Source: Bog-532 sp963830385 (GTDB lineage Bacteria; Actinomycetota; Actinomycetes; Streptosporangiales; Streptosporangiaceae). From it: a stretch of 64,000 bases of DNA. The DNA lies in contig CAWHMD010000005.1 in assembly GCA_963830385.1 (NCBI GenBank), positions 1,240,001-1,304,000 on the forward strand. The letters are read 5' to 3'. How positions within the stretch are numbered: the first letter of the stretch is position 1; every line of letters starts with the position of its first letter. Positions 7,367 through 16,300 of the stretch are shown piece by piece. The translations under genes and the position numbers were made by a program. The notes beneath the pieces were generated by a model. It was not told where the DNA came from and did no database searches. It was given only the letters and a program-made list of their open reading frames with translations.

Positions 7367-7885
7367 CTAGCCGATGCGACGGAGCTCGGCGCGGAAGCGG
7401 CGGGCCGAGTGCAGATAGTGCTGCACGCTGTCGTCGATCCACCCCTCGGGCCGCCGGAGCTCGCGGAGCTTGCACGGTACGCCGAGCGCCAGCGCGCCCG
7501 GTGGCACCTTGAAGTCCTCGGCAACCAGGGCGCCCGCCGCGACCAGCGCGCCCTCGCCGACGGTGGCCCGGTTCAGGACGACCGATTCCGAGCCGATCAG
7601 GCAGCGGTCCCCGACCGTGCATCCTTCCAGGTGAGCGTTGTGCCCGACCACGCACTCGGCGCCGATGACCGTCGGCCACTGCTCGGTGGTGTGCACCACC
7701 GTCCCGTCCTGGACCGACGTACGGGCCCCGACCTCAATGAAGCCGTGGTCGCCGCGGAGCACGGCGCACGGCCAGACCGACGCCTGCTCGCCGAGCCGGA
7801 CATCCCCGATGACGACCGCGTCCGGGTGGACGTAGGCGTCGGGATGGATCCGGGGCTCGACATCACCCAGTGCGTAAATTGGCAA
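7367..7885 (-). CDS. Gamma-carbonic anhydrase family left-handed beta-helix protein
   Basis: This 172-residue protein is built of hexapeptide repeats (IHPDAYVHPDAVVIGDVRLG and following), which fold into a left-handed beta-helix trimer. Histidines in GDHGF, VVHTTEQ and VGHNAHLEGC fall where gamma-class carbonic anhydrases bind their metal. Many members of this subfamily (YrdA/PaaY-like) have weak or no carbonic anhydrase activity, so the reaction is uncertain. The TTG at 7885 is chosen because AGGGAGG lies 8 bases upstream and the product then begins MPIYALGD, as usual for the family. The open frame upstream is not conserved-looking. The gene lies downstream of the formate dehydrogenase genes on the same strand, which might link it to CO2 released by that enzyme. 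Confidence 0.85.
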   Translation of the reverse strand: MPIYALGDVEPRIHPDAYVHPDAVVIGDVRLGEQASVWPCAVLRGDHGFIEVGARTSVQDGTVVHTTEQWPTVIGAECVVGHNAHLEGCTVGDRCLIGSESVVLNRATVGEGALVAAGALVAEDFKVPPGALALGVPCKLRELRRPEGWIDDSVQHYLHSARRFRAELRRIG

Positions 7886-7943
7886 CGGAACAACCTCCCT
7901 GGACCTTACGTCCCTACCATCAGGGTAAACGCGTACCGGCCGG

Positions 7944-9017
7944 TCACCCAGTGACGCGCGCTTGCTCTTCGCGCCGGCGGGCCTGCTGGCGCTCGCGCTG
8001 GGGCACCACCGTGTACTTCGGGTCACGCGCGGACGCCATACCGGCCTCGAAGATGCCGTAGCGGGTGAGCGCCGACGCCGCCAGCAGCGCCGCCCCGGAC
8101 AGCGCCGAGCCGATCCGGCTGCGCCGCGACAGCGCGGCACCGGCCAGGCCGCCGACGGTGAGGACTTCGCCGGCCCGCAGGACCGTGTTCGCCCGGCCGG
8201 TCAGGTACGGCTCGGCCAACTGGTCACCCAAGCGCTGTTCGAGCAGCTTCTTGGCCACCAGTTCGACGGCGGCGCCGATGACGGCCAGCCGGCGGGCGGG
8301 TGCCTGCTCGGCGCCGGGGGCGGCCAGCAGCCCGAAGCCGCCGGCCGCGCTGGCGGCCGAGCCCGCAAACACGTACGGCATCTCCCGGTGGGCCGCGTGC
8401 CAGGACGGGACCGCCGTGTCGCACAGCAGTACCGCCGTGTAGGTGGTCACCGCGGGCCCGACCGCGGCGGCCGCCGCGGTGGCGGCCGGGCCGACGACGG
8501 CGGCGGCGGTCCTGGCGGTGGTGCTGACGCGGCCGGTGGCCGGCAGCAGCTTGGCCAGATCGGCGATCGCGGCGACCGCCGCCATCGGGCCGTAGGCGGA
8601 CAGGATCCAGGAGCCCACGCTCATCGGCGAGGACAGCTTGAACACCCGCAGCATGTGGTGGAACCGGGCCGGTCGGCCCAGGTCGTGGATCAGGAACACG
8701 GTGGACACGCCGATCCCGCCGAGCCCCGCGAGCTTGGCCACCCGGGTCAGGCCCGGGCGGCCGGTCAGCTGGGCGCCGGCCGCCAGCACCGAGGACGCGC
8801 CGGCCAGCCCGCCGAAGAACAGGTAGCCGGGGACGTCCGGCACCTCCCAGACCGGCTCCTTGATGATCGCCCGGCCGTAGTAGGACCGGAACTCGGCCTT
8901 CGGCACCATGAACCGCTCACCGCGGTTGCGCCGGGAGTAGCGTCCGCGCCCCGGGCCCTTGCCGTTGCCGTTGCGGGCCGGGCCGGGCGAGCCGGACACC
9001 GACTGATCGGCGGTCAC
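7944..9017 (-). CDS. NrfD/PsrC-like membrane subunit of formate dehydrogenase
   Basis: This 357-residue polytopic membrane protein has an N-terminal soluble segment (EFRSYYGRAIIKEPVW) followed by about eight hydrophobic helices. It is typical of the NrfD/PsrC subunits that anchor molybdo-oxidoreductases and pass electrons to menaquinone. The GTG at 9017 overlaps the stop of the iron-sulfur subunit (GTGA), indicating translational coupling. As third gene of the formate dehydrogenase operon it replaces the cytochrome b subunit of the enteric FDH-N enzymes. No heme-ligand pattern was recognised. The C-terminal tail is strongly charged (RERQQARRREEQ). Confidence 0.85.
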   Translation of the reverse strand: MTADQSVSGSPGPARNGNGKGPGRGRYSRRNRGERFMVPKAEFRSYYGRAIIKEPVWEVPDVPGYLFFGGLAGASSVLAAGAQLTGRPGLTRVAKLAGLGGIGVSTVFLIHDLGRPARFHHMLRVFKLSSPMSVGSWILSAYGPMAAVAAIADLAKLLPATGRVSTTARTAAAVVGPAATAAAAAVGPAVTTYTAVLLCDTAVPSWHAAHREMPYVFAGSAASAAGGFGLLAAPGAEQAPARRLAVIGAAVELVAKKLLEQRLGDQLAEPYLTGRANTVLRAGEVLTVGGLAGAALSRRSRIGSALSGAALLAASALTRYGIFEAGMASARDPKYTVVPQRERQQARRREEQARVTG

Positions 9018-9892
9018 CGGCGCCGCCCCGCGAACGCGGCCAGGGCCATCGCCCCCAGGCTGGCGGCGGCCAGCCCGGCGTGCTTCCACATGTCCGGCAG
9101 CGCGCGGGTGCTGACCACCGGGTCCGGCGGCAGCCCGTAGACCTCGGGCTCGTCCAGGAGCAGGAAGAAAGCGCCCGCGCCACCTATACCGTTTTCAGGG
9201 TTTTCCAGATACAGCTGCGCCTCGGGACGCCCCGCATCGTGCAGGTCGCTGACCCGGGCCTGAGCCCGTTCGCGCAGCTCGTCGAGGGGGCCGAACTGGA
9301 TCGACTTGGTCGGGCAGGCCTTGGCGCAGGCCGGCTCCATCCCGGCGTCCAGCCGGTCGTAGCACAGCGTGCACTTGTGCGCCCCGTGGTCGATCTCGCT
9401 GCGGCCGATCACGCCGAACGGGCAGGCGGGCACGCAGTAGCCGCAGCCGTTGCAGATGTCGTCCTGGACCACCACCGTGCCGAACTCGGTCCGCATCAGC
9501 GCCCCGGTCGGGCAGACGTCCAGGCAGCCGGCCTCCGAGCAGTGCTTGCAGACGTCGCTCGACATCAGCCAGCGCAGTGCACCCTCCTGGGGGCCAATGT
9601 TCTCGCCGTCAGGCTCAGGTTCGGGTGGCCCGGGCGCGATCTGCTCGATGAAGGCCACGTGCCGCCAGGTCGTGCCGCTCAGCCCGACCGTGTTGTCGAA
9701 CGACATGCCGGACAGGTTCAGGCCGTCCTCGGGCACCGCGTTCCATTCCTTGCAGGCGACCTCGCAGGCCTTGCAGCCGATGCAGATCGACGTGTCGGTG
9801 AAGAAGCCCATCCGCGGCGGGTGATCCCGCCAGCCGGCCCGGTCGGCCGGTTCGGCTCCGCCGGTCAGGCCCGGATGATCGGTGGTGCTCAC
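9014..9892 (-). CDS. fdhB: Formate dehydrogenase iron-sulfur (beta) subunit
   Basis: This 292-residue protein has four ferredoxin-type cysteine clusters: CIGCKACEVACKEW (~36-49), CKHCSEAGCLDVCPTGAL (~114), CNGCGYCVPACPFG (~147) and CTLCYDRL...CAKACP (~175). This fits a four [4Fe-4S] electron-transfer subunit of the DmsB/FdnH/HybA type. A hydrophobic segment near the C-terminus (residues ~268-288) resembles the single transmembrane anchor of such subunits. The GTG at 9892 directly follows the stop of the catalytic subunit, with GGAGG at the end of that gene. It transfers electrons from the catalytic subunit to the NrfD-like membrane subunit. Confidence 0.93.
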   Translation of the reverse strand: MSTTDHPGLTGGAEPADRAGWRDHPPRMGFFTDTSICIGCKACEVACKEWNAVPEDGLNLSGMSFDNTVGLSGTTWRHVAFIEQIAPGPPEPEPDGENIGPQEGALRWLMSSDVCKHCSEAGCLDVCPTGALMRTEFGTVVVQDDICNGCGYCVPACPFGVIGRSEIDHGAHKCTLCYDRLDAGMEPACAKACPTKSIQFGPLDELRERAQARVSDLHDAGRPEAQLYLENPENGIGGAGAFFLLLDEPEVYGLPPDPVVSTRALPDMWKHAGLAAASLGAMALAAFAGRRR

Positions 9893-9893
9893 C

Positions 9894-12800
9894 TCACACC
9901 TCCGTCCCCGTGTCCTTGGTGATGCCGGCTCGCTCCAGGTAAGACTGCACCAGCGCGAGCAGGGCTGGCCCGCGCGGCCGGCGGCCGGGCTGGATGTCGA
10001 CGGCCAGCGCCTTTACCTCCTGGATGTGAACGTTCGGGTCCAGCGAAAGGTGCATCAGGTCGTTCGCGCTGTCGCCGGTGGAGATCCCGTTGCGTCCCCA
10101 GTGGTAGGGCAGCCCGATCTGGTGCAGGCGCCGGCCCTGGATGGTCAGCGAGGACATCCGGCGGGTGACCATGACCCGGGCCTCGATGGCGCTGCGCGCG
10201 GAGACGATGGTAGCCCAGCCCATGTGCTCCAGGTTGCGCTCGGCGGCCAGTTCCGGTGACACCTCGCAGAAGAACTCCGGCTGCAGCTCGGACAGGTACG
10301 GCAGCCATCGGCTCATCCCGCCGGCGGTGTGGTGCTCGGTCAGCCGGTAGGTGGTGGCGACGTAGGGGAACACGTCCGAGCCGTACTCGTCGCCGCTGGG
10401 CTGATACCTGGTCCTGGCATCCCGGATGACCTGACGGACCGGGTTGTGCTCCTGCTTGGGGTAGAGCGGGTTCTGCACCGGCGAGTCCTGCGGCTCGTAG
10501 TGCGCGGGCAACGGGCCGTCGACCAGCCCGGCCGGGGCGAACAGCCACGCCTTGCCGTCGGCCTGCATGATGAAAGCGTCATCACCGGAGATGGCGGCCA
10601 CGCCGGTGGCACCCTCTTCCGGCCGGTAGGACGGCGGGCGGTTGGCCACGAAGTCGGCGATGTCGTGGCCGGTCCACTTGCCGGCGTCGGCGTCCCACCA
10701 GACCAGCGCCTTGCGCTCGCTCCAGGGCTTGCCGTCGGGGTCGGCCGAGGCCCGGTTGTACAGGACGCGCCGGTTGGCGGGCCAGGCCCAGCCCCACTCG
10801 TTGGCGACCCAGTTCTGCTCCTGGCCGGGCTTGCGGCGGGCGGCCTGGTTGACCCCGTCGGCGTAGACGCCGCAGTAGATCCAGCACCCGCTGACCGTGC
10901 TGCCGTCGTCCTTGAGCTGGGTGTAGGAGGAGACCGGCTTACCGCCCGAGTCCCACCCGTTGACCTCGGCCAGCACCGCGTCGGCGAGCGGCTCCTGGTG
11001 CGGGCCGTGCAGCGGGTAGTTCCATGTCAGGTCCATCACCGGACGGTTCATTTCCTTCTCGGCCTCGTCGCTGGCGGCCAGCTTCTCCCGGATCAGGCGG
11101 CCCAGGTGGTAGGTGAACCACAGGTCGCTGCGGGCGGCCCCGGCCGGCTCGATGGCCTGGTGGTGCCACTGCAGCATCCGCTGGGTGTTGGTGAAGCTGC
11201 CGTCCTTCTCGGTGTGGGCGGCGGCCGGCATGAAGAACACCTCGGTACCGATGTCCTCGGTGACCATCTCCCCGGTCTCGATCTCCGGGCCGTCCTTCCA
11301 CCAGGTGGCCGACTCGATCAGCGAGAAGTCGCGCACCACCAGCCAGTCCAGCTCGGCCATGGCCATTCGCTGCATGCGGCCATTGGCCGAGCCGACCGCC
11401 GGGTTCTCCCCGAACAGGAAGTACCCGGCGCAATCCCCGGCCAGCATCGCCATGATCGTCTCGTAGGTGCTGTGGCTGCCGGTCAGCTTGGGCAGGTAGC
11501 CGTAGCAGAAGTCGTTTTCGGCGGTGGCCGCGTCGCCCCAGTAGGCCTTGAGCAGGCTGACCATATACGAGCGCATGTTGGCCCAGAAGCCGTGGTCCAT
11601 GCCCTCGTTGGCGACGTAGGTGTCCAGGTCCTCGTTGCCGTGCACGTGCGGCATCGGCAGGTAGCCGGGCAGCAGGTCGAACAGGGTGGGGATGTCGGTC
11701 GAGCCCTGGATCGAGGCGTGCCCGCGCAGGGCCAGGATGCCGCCGCCGGGGCGGCCCATGTTGCCGAGCAGCGTCTGCAGGATCGCGCCGGTGCGGATGT
11801 ACTGCACCCCGACCGTGTGCTGGGTCCAGCCGACGCTGTACACGAACGCGGTGGTCCGGTCCCGGCCGGAGTTGCTGGTCAAGGCCTCGCACACCTGCCG
11901 GAAGTCAGCCGGGGAGATGCCGCAGATCCGCTCCACCATCTCCGGGGTGTAGCGGGCGAAGTGCCGTTTGAGCACCTGGAAAACGCAGCGCGGGTGCTGC
12001 AGGGTTTCGTCCCGGTCCGGGGTCGGGTGCGCCTCGGCGCCGCCGGAGCCGTGCGCCTCGCCCCGGGCCGATTCGCGCACCGCCTGCCGCTGGCCGTTGC
12101 CTTTCTTGCCGGGACGGTCGCGGTTGCCCGCGGCCGAGCCGACGTCGCCGCCCTGGTAGCGCCAGGCGTCGAAGTCGTAGGTCCGGTGCTCGCGGTCCAG
12201 CCCGGAGAAAACGCCCTCCAGGTCCTCGGTGTCGGCGAAATCCTCGGACAGGATCGTCGACGCGTTGGTGTAGGCCAGCACGTACTCGCGGAAGAACTTC
12301 TCCTCGGTCAGGACGTGGTTGATGATCGCGCCCAGGAACGCGATGTCACTGCCCGCCCGGATCGGGACGTACTGGTCGGCCAGCGCGCTGGTCCGGCTGA
12401 ACCGCGGGTCGACGTGGATGACCTTCGCGCCGCGGGCCTTGGCCTCCATCACCCACTGGAAGCCGACCGGATGGGCCTCGGCCATGTTCGAGCCCTCGAT
12501 GAGGATGCAGTCAGCGTTGGCCAGGTCCTGCTGGAACGTGGTCGCGCCGCCGCGCCCGAAACTGGTCCCCAGACCGGGGACGGTGGAGGAGTGTCAAATA
12601 CGGGCCTGGTTCTCGATCTGTACCGCCCCGAGCGCGGTGAACAGCTTCTTGATCAGGTAGTTCTCTTCGTTGTCGAGGGTCGCCCCACCCAGGCTGGCGA
12701 AGCCGAGCGTGCGCCGGGTGCGTTGCCCGTCGACCTCCTCCTGCCAGCCCTTCTTCCGGGCGGCGATGACCCGGTCGGCGATCATGTCCATGGCCTGGTC

Positions 12801-13154
12801 GAGGCCGAGCGGCTCCCACTCGGTGCCGTTCGGCCGCCGGTACAGGACCTGGTACTCGCGGGCGTCGCCGGTGGTCAGCTGCAGGCTGGCCGACCCCTTG
12901 GGGCACAGCCGGCCGCGGCTGACCGGCGAGTCGGGGTCGCCCTCGATCTGGGTGACCTGGCCACCCTGCACGTAGACCTTCTGGCCGCAGCCGACCGCGC
13001 AGTACGGGCAGACTGACTTGACCACCTTTTCGGCGGTCTCGGTCCGGGCCTGGCGCCGGCTGGTCGCGCCGCTCTTGGTAGCGGCGCCCAGGCCCAGCTT
13101 GTCCTGGCCGGTCAGCTGCCGGTAGACCGGCCAGCCCTCGATCCACGTGCGCAC
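9894..13154 (-). CDS. fdhA: Formate dehydrogenase catalytic subunit, selenoprotein read through UGA
   Basis: Two open frames, separated only by an in-frame TGA at 12596-12594, together give one 1086-residue molybdopterin oxidoreductase. The N-terminus has the [4Fe-4S] motif CPYCAVGC (C49, C52, C56) and RLCPKG (C84). The TGA is codon 187, in NQARI-U-HSSTVPGLGTSFGRG, exactly where FDH-N/FDH-H carry the Mo-binding Sec or Cys. The conserved MAEAHPVGFQWVMEA follows 37 codons later in the same frame. A SECIS-like hairpin lies 12 bases past the TGA. The start GTG at 13154 is chosen because AAGGAG is 7 bases upstream. It oxidises formate to CO2. No selenocysteine or FDH maturation genes (selABCD, fdhD) lie in this window. 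Confidence 0.92.
12565..12581 (-). promoter_or_regulatory. SECIS-like hairpin for UGA recoding in fdhA
   Basis: On the coding strand, 12 bases after the TGA, GTCCCC-GGTCT-GGGGAC forms a 6-bp stem with a 5-base loop. The apical GGUCU matches the loop of the E. coli fdhF SECIS bound by SelB, and the distance from the UGA is similar. This supports selenocysteine insertion rather than a nonsense mutation. Confidence 0.8.
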
Positions 13155-13177
13155 GCCCACGCTCCTTGAGCTTCGAG

Positions 13178-13200
13178 CCAGACGTTCCTCTGCGTCTAGG
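13178..13200. promoter_or_regulatory. Imperfect inverted repeat upstream of fdhA
   Basis: AGACG and CGTCT arms separated by 8 bases lie ~25-45 bp upstream of the fdhA start, within the 175-bp gap after the GH35 gene. It could be an operator for the formate dehydrogenase operon. Evidence is position and symmetry only. Confidence 0.25.
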
Positions 13201-13329
13201 TAACCACATTGGGTGAACCGGCCTGCGGCCAGGGTCGCCGCTCGGTGGCGTCGATGATCACCGCCACCTCCGGCGTCCGGATGCTGAATCCATGGGAGCA
13301 CCCAGCGACCCGCTGACCGGCCGGGCACC

Positions 13330-16300
13330 TCAGCCCGAGCTGAGCGCGAAGATGTGCAGGGCCGCGTTGTAGCCGGTCACGCTGCCGAGGCTGGGCAGCG
13401 TCACCGCCTCGGCGGTCTTGCCCGCGGTAAGCGGGATGTTCTGCTCGAACAGGTAGATGGTGTGGCCGGAGGACCCGGTCGGGTAGTTGGCGTAGTTGAC
13501 GGCGGCGACCTGGGTATCCGACGGGTTGCCGTTCTGCCCGGACGGGTACCAGAAGTTGCCCACCGACAGCGTGAACGTGGACGTGGAGCCGTCGGTGTAG
13601 TAGACGGTGCCGGTGCCGGATTCGGCCGAGTTGTTGGCGGCGGTCAGTACACCCAGGCTGCCACCCGAGGCCGCGCTGGCCGGGACCGTGATCGTCTGGC
13701 CTTCGGCCATCGTGTTGTCAGGCTGCGCCGACGGCACGTTCGGCCAGGTGAACGCCTGGCCGCCGGCGCTGACCGAGGCTCCCGGGGTCAGCCCGGCCGC
13801 GGCCAGGCCCTGGGCCGAATAGGTGGTCCCCTCCCCGTCGAAGCCGGCGAAGCCGGACGACGGGGCCGGGTTCGAGTCATCGGTGATGCCGGTGTTGTCG
13901 TAGGTGCTCGCCAGGCTGGCCGCGGGCACCTGGACCTGGGCGGTACTGAGCAGCTGCTGGCGGCCCGGCCCGTAGGTCGCGGTAGCCAGCAGGTTCACCG
14001 CGCCGGCGGTCAGGCCGGAGGACGGCGCGGTCACCTTGAACGTGGCCGACGCCGACCGGCCGGGCGCGATCGTGCCCACCGGGGTGGCCCCGGCCGGGGC
14101 CACGGTCCAGCCGGACGGGGCGGTCAGCGCCTCGGTCGCCCCGGTGAGCGGCGGGCCGGCCGGGTTGGTCAGCGTCTCCTTGACCGTGAACGAGCTGGTC
14201 ACCAGCGTGGTGGACGGCACCGCGGCCAGCGTGGGAGCCGGGGCCGTGGGGGCGCCGTAGGTGGCGGCCGAGTAGCCGGGGCTGGCCACCGGGCTGACCG
14301 GGACGCCGCCGGCCTGGTCACCGGCGGCGACCAGCTTGACCTGGTCCAGGCCGCCGCCCGCCTGGTTCAGGCCCCAAACGGCGATGGCCAGCGTGTTGCC
14401 CCCGTGGTCGTTGAGGATCCCGGCCGGCATGTAGAACTGGTGCTGGGGGCCGACGTTGTTCACGTAGCGGCCGATCAGCCAGCCGTTGACGTAGATGAAG
14501 GCGCGGTAGCTGGCGGTGCCGGCACCCGGTGCGGCCTGGCCGAGCTGGACGTCGATGGGCACGTAGCTGTTCGGCGGCAGGCTGAGCGAGAAGCTGGTGC
14601 GGTACCAGCCGACCCCGGCCGGGACGCCCCGCGTGGACCAGCTGTCCGGCAGCGACACCGGCTGCCAGCTCTGGTCGGGGTAACCGGGCAGGTCCCAGCC
14701 GTGGTCACTGCCGTACAGGCCGGCCGCGTTCATCACCCCGCGCACCGGGTCCTGCAGGGTGGTGCCGCCCGGGTCGCCCATCAGCCGCCAGATGACCGGG
14801 GCGGCGGAGCCGGTGAGCGCGGCCTGGTAGAGGCCGACCTTCTCCCCCGACGGGCCCTCGGGGTTGCCGGTGTTCTCGACCAGGACCGCGATGACGTTGT
14901 CCTTGGCCTTCTGGACGGCGCCGGGCGGGAACGGATGCGTCTGGGCCTGCGCGCCGGCGGCGGCGGCGGAGCCGAGGAACGCCCCGTTCAGCCAGACCGA
15001 GTAGGCGCCGGTCGGGGAGATGCCGTCGGCGGTGAGCGTCACCCCGGTCTCGCCGCCGGTCGCGGTGAAGTGCCCGCGATACCAGACGAACCCGTGGTCG
15101 TAGCCGTAGTCGGAGGCGTAGAGGACCGGTGTGCCGGGCGAGCTGGCGTTGGACACCGGGTGGTCGGCCAGCGTCCAGGCGCTGTCGTCGAACCCCGGCT
15201 GTGCCTCGGGCGCCTCGGCGGCGAACCGCCAGTTGGTCAGGGTAGGCAGGGTCACCTTGGCGGGCCCGCCGATGCTCCCGGTCAGCGAGCCGTCCGGGTT
15301 GGCCTTGACCGCCAGCGGGCGGCCGTTCCAGGTCACCGCCTTGGTGCCGGCCGGTGGCCACACGGTCAGCGGGCCGGCCTGGCTGGTGTCGCCGGTCAGA
15401 GCCAGCACGCCGCCGTGGCTGGCCGCCGTCCGGACCAGGTAGCCGCCCTGGACCAGGGCGGATCCGGTGGCCGTGCTGACCGGCCAGAAGCCTTCGGCGG
15501 TGCTGGTGTCGGCCAGCAGGAGCAGTAGTGGCGGGACGCCGCCGCCGGTGATCTGGACCTCGGCCAGACCGTGGTGCGTGTAGTCCAGTCGCAGGTCGCC
15601 GCGGCTGGCGTCCCAGGTCTGGGCGACCGACCCGGCCAGCACCTTGACCGTGGGCTGGCTGGTGTAGCGGAGCACGGTCTCGCCGTCGGTCCCAGCCGGG
15701 TCGTACAGCAGCGCGGTTGCCCGGCCGCCGACCGTGCCCTGGGTGGCCAGTTCGGAGGTGGAGTAGACCAGGTGCTGCCCGGCGAACTGCTCGTTGCCGA
15801 CCAGCAGCCGGGAATCCCGGCCCTGGAGGGTGATCGTGCCGCTCTGCGGGACGACCGGGTAGTAGCCGGCCTGCTGGGCCGCGGTCGGCACGTTGATGGC
15901 GTCGACCACCACGGTGTCGGCGGTGGCCGCGGCGTTCTTGTTGCCGCTCACGGCGATGGTCAGCGTGTGCGACCCGGCGGCCAGCCCCGTGGCGCTGTAG
16001 AGCACCTGCTGGAACTCCTTGCCGGCGGCCGAATAGGTGTCCACGGTGGCGGCCTGCTTGCCGTCGATGGACACGTCGGCGATGCCGCCGTTGGTGTTCT
16101 TCGGCCCGATCCACTGCACGGCGGTGCCGCTGAACGTGACCGACATGGTGTCCCCGGCCGTCTGGCTCCAGGATTCGGTGCTGTCGTAGTCGCCGCCCGA
16201 GTAGCCGGAACTGGGCCCGGCGTGCGTCCAAGTGCCGGTGTAGGTCAGCGCGCTGGCGGTGTCGTCGTAGGTGTAGCCGGCCCCCTGGCTCAGGTTGAGG

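Noticed and set aside
12486..12596. The interruption of fdhA as a nonsense mutation
   Set aside because: The frame is unbroken on both sides, the TGA falls on the Sec position and a SECIS-like hairpin follows, so recoding is the better reading.
10329..13016. An 895-codon open frame on the plus strand opposite fdhA
   Set aside because: It is a GC-bias shadow of the formate dehydrogenase gene; its translation is Val/Gly/Arg-rich with no family motif.
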